From Lactifluus volemus (Eukaryota > Basidiomycota > Agaricomycetes > Russulales > Russulaceae): a DNA stretch of 64,000 bases. Below are positions 54,575-64,000 of this stretch, in pieces; the stretch's first letter is position 1, and each line of letters opens with the position of its first letter. The DNA lies in assembly GCA_022376515.1 (NCBI GenBank), contig WTXI01000004.1, forward strand, positions 372,001 through 436,000. The letters run 5' to 3'. The notes under the pieces were generated by a model. That model saw nothing but the letters and a program-made list of their open reading frames with translations. It was not told the origin of the DNA and did no database searches. Position numbers and translations under genes: made by a program.

Positions 54575-55620
54575 TTTCAGGGAGGTGAGTAATGACGTAG
54601 ATGCGATTGAAGAGTGTTTTGGACGATTCCCGTGGCGGTGGCGGTGTCTTCGGTCAACATGGCTGACCTATCCGGAATTGGACGCGGGCCCGGGCGTCTA
54701 CCTTCTCGTCCATCATCAACGTCGCCGTCATCATCTCATTCCGAGCCACATCTCCTTTTCCCACCCACTCACCTACATTTAAACAGTATGTGCTCGAATA
54801 CAGCGCAGACAGGTAAATTCTTTACCACCTTCAAGTGCTGTCCACAAACGCCACGTCACGGTCACGAACACATCCCGCACAAAGTGTCATGAATATGGAC
54901 GTACAGCCCTACTAGATGGACGTTTTTGGCGTGCGTCGTTCCTTCTCCCAGTAGTACCCAACAAAACACACTCTTACACATGTGATAATACTGGCTGACT
55001 GCCAGTAGTTCTTGGAGGATCATCGATCGCGCAGGCGGACACCACCTTTGGCACGCGAGAGGTCGCATGGATCAAATACGATCTTGTTTTATACTAGCAT
55101 GACGTCTTCTCTCTGTACTTCCATGGCGCCCTGGAGTAGCAAATATCCAAGACGAGTTGCAAGGGCAGCTAGAGCGTGGACAACTGTTACTGGGTAGTCC
55201 TAGTCGTACGTACCACAAATCATACATATCTGATATCTACGTCAAGTAAGATGCAAGCTTAACTTGTGAAGCCACCGAGGAATGCGGCAGGAAGAGAATT
55301 ATAGCTGGAAAGTCCAAGGAAGCAACGAGTCGTGTGATTATTGTTGCATTGTAGATTTCTTCCGCTGTGCGCACGTCACTCAGTCTGTCCTTGACTCCCA
55401 CCCCACCTTTCCGCATCGCGTCGTGCCACCACAGCAATCACAATCACGCTTCTGTGAGCCGCAATCGCACCGCTGATACACGTGCAGTCGATATCCGTAT
55501 CGTTGGTACTGGAGCTGGACGGGTATGCGTCAAACATGGATGTGCCAGTGGTGAGATGGATGCGCGGGGAGACCGATCTCTATCAGAGAGGTCCAAGAGT
55601 TGGTTAACTTACAAGTAAGT
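54575..55620 (+). pseudogene. Upstream region of I with partner-gene remnants
   Basis: Copy of 32576-33800: MCSNTAQTGKFFTTFKCC at 54788 then stop, the GTACGTACCACAAAT motif near 55207, and the DTRAVDIRIVGTGAGRVCVK segment at 55480-55540. Short and broken frames. Confidence 0.38.
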
Positions 55621-55639
55621 ATCACAGCTCATGATACGT

Positions 55640-56334
55640 ACGTATCATGAAACAGCGCGGATGGGGCAGGCCAATATCCTCGTCGTCTATAAACAGTTCA
55701 AGAGCTGCCTACTAACACTCAGTCGTTAACCCGTACTACAAGAAACGCCAAGCGCGCAACTCTGCGCAGCGCCGACGAGCATTCCATGAGGATTGACGTT
55801 CATACCCTGCTACAGTAGATAGTCTTCTTCTGGTGTGCGTTTTTTTTTTTCTCCCAATCGTGATGACCAATGAAGCACACGTGAGGATGACTCGCTGACT
55901 CTTAGGGAGATTGCATAGGTGGGCGCAGCGCAGCTATCCAGAGATTTTTGCCCGAGAGATTCGATCGCTAGCGTGGAGAGTCTGTTGTTCCCATTGTCAC
56001 CTCTGCCTTCAGCCTCGAGTGCTGTCACGGCGCCCGCGCGCACGCAAGTGAAGACTTGGACGAGCTGGTGAAATAAGCTGTGGGTTATCGAATTCGATCT
56101 CGATTTCCGAACCCAAATATCGGGACCAATAGCTGCCAGTGCTGGAGTTGGAGGCTTTGGCGGGTGCTCCAAGTGCGTGGGTAAGGAGAGCATTCCGTCT
56201 TTGGATATGGTGCTGTACGACATGGTGGATCTGTCGTTAATTTCGGCAATCAACACCCTCTGTGCGTCAGGTGGTGCCATGCCTGAACTAGGATGAGAGG
56301 AGAATAGTTGGGTGGTAACAACTGAATTCCCCAC
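55640..56334 (+). pseudogene. Plus-strand partner-gene relative (second subtype), copy 1
   Basis: Two exon-like pieces. The first, after a textbook CTACTAACACTCAG branch/acceptor at 55710-55723, reads SLTRTTRNAKRATLRSADEH then IDVHTLLQ, aligning with the NARWASAHNADKHARE piece at 7.7 kb. The second, after a CTCTTAG acceptor near 55910, is related to exon 2 of the 4447 gene. The T-rich intron has a CTGACT branch site. Related copies at 58.87 and 62.93 kb. A product is not certain. Confidence 0.38.
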
Positions 56335-57110
56335 ACATACAAGATGATGAAAATGTCATGATATATAGGTAGAGTAAATGAAAAGCTATACTTTTAGAAA
56401 TTATCATGACGGATTCTCTCTTCTCCAATAGTCTCTTCATCCGCTATGAAGAGAGCATCACATCAAACCATCTGACAAGGGCGATATATACTGTGAGACA
56501 CTACATTGATGGCGGAGTGACGGGGTGCTAGCCAACGGAGGCGGCGTACAACTTATCGATAGAAACGTCACTGTCCTTGGCTCCCACCCCACCTTGCCAC
56601 ATCGCATCGTGCCGCAACGGCGATTACAACCACACTTCTGTGAGCCCCTGATACGTGAAGTCGATATCCATTGGAGGGTCGGGTAGACCGTTGGAGGGTC
56701 GGGTGCTGCTTCGAGGATGTAGTGGTTGGGGATGAAGCCGCGTTGTCTGTGCTTATCTCAGCGTCGGGTAACTGTACAATGTCCGCTACGCTGTCATCCT
56801 GACCCCGCTGTCCCTAATCCCCACTCCACCGTATTCTTGGTACTAGTTTGCGTCAAAGACGAGCGTGCCAGTTGGGAGGTGGATGCGCGGGGAGTGCTAA
56901 GGCGAGTGAAGATCTCCACACAAGCGACGGAAGAAGTGGAAGGTCACGTGTTTGCAAAGACTCGATAAGCGGTAGATATACTAGTAACCTAACTGTAGCA
57001 GCAGTCATGGAGCTAGGTATACTCAAGCTGTACGTAGATACATCGCAAGGAAATGACACGGTTCTCGAAACGCGAATAACGATGGGAAATTGAAGGGAAC
57101 ATTATAGTCA
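56335..57110. repeat. Spacer including second copy of the 535-bp repeat
   Basis: 56540-57085 duplicates 34380-34915. 56335-56540 recurs near 63600-63850. No gene supported. Confidence 0.6.
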
Positions 57111-58658
57111 TCATAACGCACCCAGAGGTATATAGAACATCGAGGGATCCACCAAACGCAGGCTGACGGGACGGCCTTGTAATTGACGTTCCTTAAGAAA
57201 TATGGTAAACGAGTGCCGAACATCTCTTCCTCCAGAATATCCAATCTCCTCAAGGTTCGGAAGGAACTGCCCTGGTAGCTCTCCATAGCCAGATGGGAAA
57301 ATTTTGCAGGCGAGATCATCTTTCACATGGATAGCCTTCGCGTTGGTGAACAGCCCAAGAAGTTCACACCACTGACTTCGGTCGACGTTGTGCCACTGCG
57401 ATGACGATCGACATTTGTCTTGGTAGCTAAGTGTGAGATCCTCGACGACGGAAAGTACGGGTGAAAGTACACGGAAGAATTCCACCGCAGACGCTATCTG
57501 CCGGTTGAGATGCATGCAGTTGATATTGGACACAAAGGGAGTGTCCCACTTCAAAGGGACCGCGTGTAATAAGACGCCATGCACTCCAAACGTTATCTGT
57601 ACAGCGGTGAATCTAAAGTTCTTGAATGTTTGCACGAATTGCAAGAGGGGTGGAATTATGAAGGGGGGCTGTCTAAAGAGATGGACATGAAGTCTGTTGA
57701 GGGAAGGGGCGCTGATCCGAGCAACAAGGACTTCTAAATCGATGCTCGGACCACTGAACCAAAACCAGCGTAGGTTGGGAAGTGTGATCATGTCAAGGGT
57801 CTGGTGAGGCTGCCTTTCAATATCATGGTTGGGAAAAGGGGGATGAAATCCAATGAACAGATTCTCCAGCTGGGAAATAAGCGAAAGTCGAAGTATATAA
57901 TTCGGAGTGAAATAGGCGGACTTGGATGCCTCGACATTGTGAAGCGAGAGTGTAACGAGTCCCGTAGGAGTAGTTGTGAGTAAGGGTGATCCAATTGGAA
58001 GGGAAACCATCGTCAGTTTGAGATGGCGTAGATTGGGGGCTTGAAACGTTACAGGAAGGGCCACCTCGGCCCGGGGATTAGATTCGATATACATGCGCTC
58101 CAGAACGGGGAATTGATCATCCATAACCCTGACGAACTCCCCCATATTGTAATTGCGAAGGTAAATGTGACGCACGCGATCACGATGTGAAAGTGCAAGT
58201 AATATACCCGATCTATCTTCTGCTGTAATAATCCAATCGGTATAATAGATGGCGAGTGGTAAAGGTGGTGAATGTGCGAGCATGTCCGCTACAGGCACAC
58301 CAACGGTGCAGAACAGATGAAGGTCGAGCCGGCATGGTGATTCAAGAATAAGATTTCGCCATAGTCGACAAACATGTGCCAGTTTGTACCACCATTGGCG
58401 GTACGAAATAGCGACCGCCCCATTTTCATCGTAATAGTCGTCTGGATCTGGCAGCCGATAAAGGTCAAATATGTTGAGAAGCACGTCATCATTCAGGATA
58501 TGGATAGATGGAGGTGATCTATTGCCATGTGGCCCTATTAATTTGCAAGTTTGTCAACAGAATGAACAGATCAGGGACACAAATATTTGGAACTCACGAC
58601 CGCCGGCGAGCCTTCTAATAAAGGAAGGATAACTTGGGGTCAAGCAGAAAGCAGGCAT
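57111..58658 (-). CDS. F-box domain protein, copy J
   Basis: Predicted join(57111..58534, 58598..58658), 494 residues; leader MPAFCLTPSYPSFIRRLAGG, 63-bp intron (GTGAGT to AATAG), F-box HILNDDVLLNIFDLYRLPDP and WWYKLAHVCRLWRNLILES. The body differs from the A-F group (MLAHSPPLPLAIYY, LEVLVARISAPSLNRLHVHL), and the C terminus SMFYIPLGAL is extended. It serves as the uninterrupted reference for split copy H. Open frame; SCF adaptor by family. Confidence 0.83.
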
Positions 58659-58860
58659 TTTCAGAATTAGCGATGGCGTGGGTGAGGTTGAAGAATTCAC
58701 GGGTTACACTTGCACTGGCTGTAGTGTGTAGGTCGCTCGCAGCGATGTTCAATCCTCGTATATTGGTGTATTTGGGCGCTGAGTGATATCCAGAATCGGA
58801 CGCTGGCGTCTATTTTCGGGGTGCTTCGTCACGAGCCGCACTCCGCAGATTCCCACTGCC
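58659..58860. promoter_or_regulatory. Upstream region of J
   Basis: Shares about 170 bp with the H upstream region (51.19-51.36 kb) and resembles that of K. No defined elements. Confidence 0.35.
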
Positions 58861-58869
58861 TCTGTCATG

Positions 58870-59490
58870 AAACAGCCGCGGATGGCATGCCAATTACCAC
58901 CTATAAAAGAGCTGCCTACTAACACTCTGTCGTTAACCCGTACTACACAAAACACCAAGCGTGCGTCTCTGCGCAGCGCCGACGAGCGTTCCATGAAGGT
59001 TGACGTTCACACCCTGCTATAGTATATAGACTTCTTTTGGTGTGCGTTTTTTTTTCACCTAATAATGATGACTAACGACGCACACGTGACTCTTCGTAGG
59101 TGGGCGCTACGCAGCTATCCAGAGATTTTTGCCCGAGAGATTCGATCGTTGGCGTGGAGTCTGCTGTTCCCATTGTCGCCGTCGCTGCCTTCCGCCTCGA
59201 GTACTGCCATGGCCCCCCCGCACTCGCGCCTGTAAGTGAAGACTTGGAAGAGCTGGTGAATGAGCTGTGGGTTATCGAATTCGATCTCGATTTGCCTTTC
59301 CCCAGAGTGTGGAGTCGGGACCAGGTCGAGACCAATAGCTGCTGGAGTTGGAGGCTGTGGCGGGTCCTCCAATTGCGTGCGTGCGTGAAAAGAGCGTTCC
59401 GTCCTTGAATATGGGGCTGTACCGCATGGCGGACCCGTAGTTAGTTTTGGCATTAAACACGCACTTTGCGTCAAGCGGTGCCATGCCTGA
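58870..59490 (+). pseudogene. Plus-strand partner-gene relative (second subtype), copy 2
   Basis: The CTACTAACACT branch motif (58917) and RSADERSMKVDVHTLL exon piece are present, followed by the T-rich intron. The downstream part reads LSRDFCPRDSIVGVES then EDLEELVNELWVIEFDLDLP (59100-59408) with one extra base relative to the 63.2-kb copy. The LWVIEFDLDLP block aligns with LWEIELEWEVE of the 4447 gene. Confidence 0.4.
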
Positions 59491-60396
59491 CTAGGTTGAG
59501 ATGAGAATGGTCGATAGTCGCTGGGTAGACACAACTGAATCCCCACATATGCCAGACGATAAAAGGTTCAGTCATCGAGGTAGAGTACATGAAAAGTTTA
59601 GAAATTATCGTGACAGATTCTCTCTTCTCATCCGCTATGAAGAGAGCATCACATCAAGACATCTCACAAGATCCCTGAAGGACAATACTGACACCTTGCC
59701 AATTACTGCCGGTGCCAGGTGCGGTCCCCAACTTCGCCACATCTTGTTGCGTCGGGCGGCAGGCCGACCACGATCATGTTTCTGCGAGATGCCATCGACG
59801 CCGCCGATACGTGTGCAGTCGATGTATCCTGCGCACCAGAGCTGGATGATGTACGTGTCTGATGTGAGTTGTGGGGAATAGAGCGTGAGGAGGGAGTCCC
59901 AGTAGTGTTGACGGGCGGAGGCACAAAGCGACGGAGAATCGCATGTAAATCCACTGTTCGAGAACATCGGGCTTCGCTTCCACACGAGCGGGAGTAAATA
60001 ATAACGGGAAACTCGACGTGAGGTTGGGGAAAAAGAAAAGATGCCACGGAAAGAAAGCCGGTCTGTTTCATAAGATAAGTACGCGAGCCAGGCTCCATTC
60101 CGACATCCCCTAGAATGTGAGTTACCCTCGTACACCTACGTATATGTGAGCCGCTCGAACCTCCTCTCCTACAAGCTTGAACACAATCGCGACGAGCGCC
60201 GCCACTGCCAGAACGAGCTAACCTGGCGGAACAATGGGGCGCAACCTCAAGCTCCGCGGGATTCGTAAGAAACTTACAGACGGCATCAGAAAGTGGGTCA
60301 CAAGGCGGGATTCTTTATCACAGAGCTTAGAAAGATGAGTAAAAATATCGGATAGGCAGGATGAGCTCAAAGTACGAAAAAAAAAGGATGACAGAC
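59491..60396. other. Spacer with an exon-like partner-gene segment
   Basis: 59695-59860 reads PTTIMFLRDAIDAADTCAVD on the plus strand, the best-preserved form of the segment seen degenerate at 1.45, 8.2, 26.55 and 33.6 kb. The rest is unique; an A-run of 9-10 lies at 60379-60388. Confidence 0.4.
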
Positions 60397-60663
60397 TCAA
60401 CACGGGTAGTGTATCGATGTTATTGGTGGCACCAGTTCGATAGGTGAGAGGGAAGGGTAGTATCGGTGCAAATATGAATAGCATGGAGCGCGAGAAGGGC
60501 ATCCATACATTCGTCTCAGCGCCAGCGGTGGTAAGTGTCGATTTTCTATATGGGCAGACGGGCCGATGTTGCGGTATTGAACTTTGACCGGTAACGGTCG
60601 GCCGAGAGTGAGAGTGTAGAGGTATTGAGCTTTAAGTTTCACATCCGTAGCAGCTACGAGCAT
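60397..60663 (-). CDS. Relative of the repeated minus-strand gene, unknown
   Basis: 88-residue frame from ATG 60663: MLVAATDVKLKAQYLYTLTL, then GRPLPVKVQYRNIGPSAHIE and a Pro/Tyr/Ser-rich tail. The sequence just upstream and around the start (CTTCGTTTCTTCG..., GTAGCTGCTACGGATGTG) aligns with the unresolved 5' exon at 2200-2250 and 27330-27370. It may therefore be the 5' part of the same family in another state. No domain. Confidence 0.35.
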   Translation of the reverse strand: MLVAATDVKLKAQYLYTLTLGRPLPVKVQYRNIGPSAHIENRHLPPLALRRMYGCPSRAPCYSYLHRYYPSLSPIELVPPITSIHYPC

Positions 60664-61162
60664 GGAGGCACGGCGACGGAAAACGAAGAAACGAAGGTGT
60701 GACTAAGTGACTGTGACTGACATTATCAGCAACTCACTGGCACGTGATCGAAAGACGCTACCGAGGCCTGGATCCGAGTCTGCTCTCTGATCCATCTGCG
60801 CTTCGAGGCTGTGGCGCCTCTGCCTCTGCCTCTAGTTCTAATGGGTTGGATATAGCACTGTCATACAGTAGCAGTCATTATACGTAACTTCAAATACATC
60901 GCAAGGAACTGACACTGCGCTCAGAATGAAAATAAAGATGGTCAACAAATATGTGATACCCATCAAGGCGCGTACATCTATGTTGACTAAGATAAGCTAG
61001 TAGAGCTGCCCAGTGTTACAGTCTCATCAATGACTAGGACATGGTGGTCATCATGAGCAAGAGAGTAAATGGGCGTCACGACGTGAGCACGACTAAGATG
61101 CATACATGTGTTGAGGACGTACTTCGATCCACCAATTAGTCCCATTGCTGCAGCGCCCACAC
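60664..61162. other. Intergenic spacer
   Basis: Includes a CTCTGCCTCTGCC repeat (60818-60832) and the downstream flank of F-box copy K, which resembles 2122-2661 only near its right end. No gene seen. Confidence 0.45.
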
Positions 61163-62717
61163 CTAGAGGCCCAGAGGCATCCAGAACATCCAGCGATCCA
61201 CCAAACGCAAGCTGACGGGACGGCCTGCTACTTGACGTTCATTAACAAATCTGGTAAACGAGTCCCGAATATCGCTTCCTCCAGAATATCTAATCTCCTC
61301 AAGGTTCGGAAGGACCTCCAGTGGTGGCTCTCCATCGCCAGATAGTAAGGAACCGAAGGTTTTGCTGACGAGGTCATCTTGCACATAGATAGTCTTCGCG
61401 TTGGAAAACGGCCTAAGAAGTTCACACCACTGACTTCGGTCGACAGTGTTGTGCCACTCCGATGACGATTGACGGTGCTCTTGGTAGCCAAGTGTGAGAT
61501 GCTCGACGACGGAAAGTAAGGGTGAAAGTGTACGAAAGAATTCCACCGCAGACGCTACCTGCCGGTTGGGATGTAAGCAGCTGATCCTTGACAGCAAGGG
61601 AGTCGCACGTAATGAGACGTCACGCCGACCAAACATTACCTGGACAGCGGTGAATCTAAGGTTCTTGGATGATTGCACAAACTGCAAGAGGCGTGGAATT
61701 ATAAAGGAGGGCTGATGAAAAAGACGGACGTGAAGTTTGTTGAGGGAAGGGGCGCTGATCCGAGCAACAAGGCCTTCCAAATAGGTGCTCGCACCATCGA
61801 ACGCAAACCAGCGTAGGTTGGGAAGTGTGATCATGTCCAGGGTCTGGTGTGGCTGCCTTTCATCATCACGGATGCGGAAAGGGATTTGAAATTCAATGGA
61901 AAGTTTCTCCAGCTGGGCCATGAGCGAAAGCCGGTTAAGTATATAACTCGGAGGGAAATAAGCGGAGAAAGGGATATTGAGAAGCTCGAGAGTGACGAGT
62001 CCCGCGGCAGTAGTTGTGAGTAAGGGTGATCCAATTGTAAGGGAAGCCGTCGACAGTCTGAGATGGCGTAGATTGGGGGCTTGAAACGTTTCAGGAAGGA
62101 CCACTTCGGTCCGAGAATGGATATACATGCGCTCCAGAACGGGGAATTGATCATCCATGACCGTGACGAACTTCGTCACATCGGGATAGATGCGAAAGTC
62201 AATGTGACGGATGCGATCCCGGTGAGAAAGTGCGAGAAATAGACCCGATTCCTCTTCTGCTATCCTCCCACCGCTAGAGAGATAACCGATGGCGAGTGGT
62301 AGAGGTGGTGAATGTGCGAGCATGTCCGCTACGGGCACACCATTGGTGCAGTAGAGATGAAGGTCGAGCCGGGATGGTGATTCAAGAATAATATTTCGCC
62401 ATTGTCGACAAACATGTGCCAGTTTGTACCACCAACAGTGGCGGTGCAGAACAGCGACCGTCCCAACTTCGTGATCTTCGTCCGGATCATCTGGCAGTCG
62501 ATAAAGCTCAAATATATTGAGAAGCACGTCATCGTTCAGGATATGGATAGGTGAGTGGCGTCTATAACCGTTGAGCCCTTATTAATTTGCAAGTTTGTCA
62601 ACAGGATCAACAGATTAGGGACACAAATATTTGGAACTCACAACTTGGTTCACGTCTGCCGCCGGCGAGTCTTCTAATGAAGGAAGGATAACTTGGCGTC
62701 AAGCAGCAACCAGGCAT
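61163..62717 (-). CDS. F-box domain protein, copy K
   Basis: Predicted join(61163..62577, 62642..62717), 496 residues. The leader is the longest (MPGCCLTPSYPSFIRRLAGG plus REPS); the intron is 64 bp, GTGAGT to AATAAG. F-box HILNDDVLLNIFELYRLP and WWYKLAHVCRQWRNIILES. Body and C terminus (SLRLVDRWMFWMPLGL) are closest to J and H. It has EEESGLFLALSHRDRIRHI where others have EDESGILLALSHRDRVR. Open frame. Confidence 0.83.
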
Positions 62718-62925
62718 TTTCAGGGTTAGCAACGGCGTGGGTGAGATTGAAGAATTCACGGTTAGACTGGCACTGGCAGTAGTGTGTAGGCTTTATGTGG
62801 GCGATGTTCAATCCTCGTGGTGAGTGGTGTCTTTGGGTGCTGAGTGATATCCAGAATCGGACGATAGCAACGCGTCGTCACGAGCCGCACTCCGCACATT
62901 CCCACGGCCTCCCATGGTTCATATG
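62718..62925. promoter_or_regulatory. Upstream region of K
   Basis: Resembles 58.66-58.83 kb with indels. No defined elements. Confidence 0.3.
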
Positions 62926-62929
62926 CGTG

Positions 62930-63595
62930 TGTATCATGAAACAGCGCGGATGGGGCAGGCCAATACCCTCGTCCTCTATAAACAGTTCAAGAGCTGCCTA
63001 CTAACGCTCGGTCGTTAATACGTACTACACAAAACGCCAAGCGCGCGTCTCTGCGCAGCGCCGACGAGCATTCCATGAAGATTGACATTCACACTCTGCT
63101 ACAGTAGATAGACTTCTTTTGGTGTGCGTTATTTTTTCTCCCAATGACGACCAACTTGAACGAAGCACACGTGGGGATGACTCGCTGACTCTTAGGAAGA
63201 TCGTATAGATGAGCGCTGCGCAGCTATCCAGAGATTTTTGCCCGAAAGATTCGATCGCTGGCGTGGAGAGTCTGCTGTTCCGATTGTCGCCTCTGCCTTC
63301 AGCCTCGAGTACTGTCACGGCGCCCGCACTCGCGCACGCAAGTGAAGACTTGGAAGAGCTGGTGAAAAAGCTGTGGGTTATCAAATTTAATCTCGATTTG
63401 CTTTCCCCAGTGCGTGGAGCCGCCCAAATATCGGGATTAATGACTGCTGGAGTTGGTGGCTGTAGCGGGTCCTCCAAGTGCGTGCGTAAGGAGAGCAGTC
63501 CGTCTTTGGATATGGGGCTGTGCGACATGGTGGACCTGTCGTTAGTTTCGGCATTCAACACGCACTGTGCGTCAAGTGGTGCCGTGCTTGACTAG
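62930..63595 (+). CDS. Plus-strand partner-gene relative (second subtype), copy 3, longest frame
   Basis: The downstream part (63209-63595) is open for 128 residues: MSAAQLSRDFCPKDSIAGVE, a Ser/Ala-rich stretch, EDLEELVKKLWVIKFNLDL, then MGLCDMVDLSLVSAFNTHCA near the end. Upstream, 63000-63110 holds the RSADEHSMKIDIHTLLQ-like exon piece after a CTACTAACGCT branch motif. Whether the two parts are spliced together is unproven. Divergent from F-box K. Family unknown. Confidence 0.4.
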
Positions 63596-64000
63596 GCTGA
63601 GATGAGAATGGTCGGGTGGTAACAACTGAACCCCCCAACACATGCCAGACGATGAAAATATCATGATATATTCAGATATATAGGTAGAGTACATGAAAAG
63701 CTATACTTTGGAAATTATCGTGATGGATTCTCTCTTCTCCAAACGTCTCATCATCCGCTATGAAGAGGGCATCACATCAAAACATCTCACAAGATCCTTG
63801 AAATGACATATACTGTGAGACACCACATTGATAGCGGAGTAACGGGGTGCTAGCCAGGTTCTGTAAAGGACGAACAAGAACGGCTACGATACCAATGAAC
63901 CACACCATAGCCACCTCGCCAATTTCTGCAGGTGCCAGGTGCGGTCCCCATCACCACACCTTGTTGCGTCACACCGCCCGCCGACCACGATCATGCGGTA
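63596..64000. other. Right-edge spacer
   Basis: Repeats 56335-56540 sequence (CATCACATCAAAACATCTCA, GGAGTAACGGGGTGCTAGCC), and from about 63900 the start of the exon-like segment seen at 59.7 kb (GGTGCCAGGTGCGGTCCCCA), cut by the window end. Confidence 0.5.

Noticed and set aside
63209..63595. 128-residue frame as a stand-alone gene starting at ATG 63209
   Set aside because: A CTCTTAG acceptor lies just upstream and the paralogues at 55.9 and 59.1 kb suggest it is an internal exon, so the ATG is probably not the start.

Overview
The window is nuclear DNA of a filamentous fungus, most probably an Agaricomycete (mushroom-forming basidiomycete). The reasons are short GT..AG introns of about 50-65 bp in nearly every gene, an expanded Agaricomycete-type F-box family, and a fungal set of mobile elements (RepHel Helitron, PIF/Harbinger, Tc1/mariner, Ty3/gypsy). 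No bacterial operons, tRNA, rRNA or CRISPR array were seen.

The backbone is a tandem array of F-box genes, all on the minus strand. From left to right they are A (1-831, cut by the window edge and probably broken), B (2662-4209), C (5454-7014), D (9422-10961), E (27850-29388), F (31068-32575), G (a C-terminal scrap near 34 kb), H (split by a transposon: C-terminal half 34940-35639, N-terminal half 50323-51190), I (53058-54574), J (57111-58658) and K (61163-62717). B, C, D, E, F, I, J and K keep an open frame after one 53-70 bp intron is removed between a roughly 20-residue leader exon and the F-box exon. The spacers between F-box genes repeat too. They hold remnants of a small plus-strand gene that starts head-to-head with the F-box gene (best copy 4447-4857), a minus-strand gene with a conserved short intron (copies near 1.7-2.1, 8.4-8.8 and 26.7-27.2 kb, with a relative at 60.4-60.7 kb), and exon-like fragments near 30.5 and 52.5 kb.

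Two large insertions break the array, and both can be bounded against an uninterrupted paralogue in the same window. At 11471-25787 a 14.3 kb Helitron-like element carries a full-length Rep-helicase gene (16103-22482, six exons, about 2027 residues) and at least five further genes or fragments. Its right end carries two hairpins, and its ends are not the canonical TC...CTRR. At 35640-50322 a 14.7 kb element with long inverted repeats and a TA target duplication sits inside F-box gene H. It encodes an intact-looking DD34E Tc1-type transposase at one end and, convergent with it at the other end, a Zn2Cys6-like protein.

The 14.7 kb element is itself a nest. It contains two members of an unusual repeat family whose ends are packed with TTAAGC motifs (38239-42928 and 45061-48290). 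The first of these contains a complete 3.1 kb PIF/Harbinger element (39589-42663) with both of its genes. A degraded Ty3/gypsy integrase tail and a perfect 20-bp hairpin lie between the two TTAAGC elements.

Overall this is an accessory, duplication-rich gene-family cluster being remodelled by nested transposition. All functions are assigned from motifs read by eye. Splice sites were chosen from consensus sequence and reading-frame continuity, not from transcripts.
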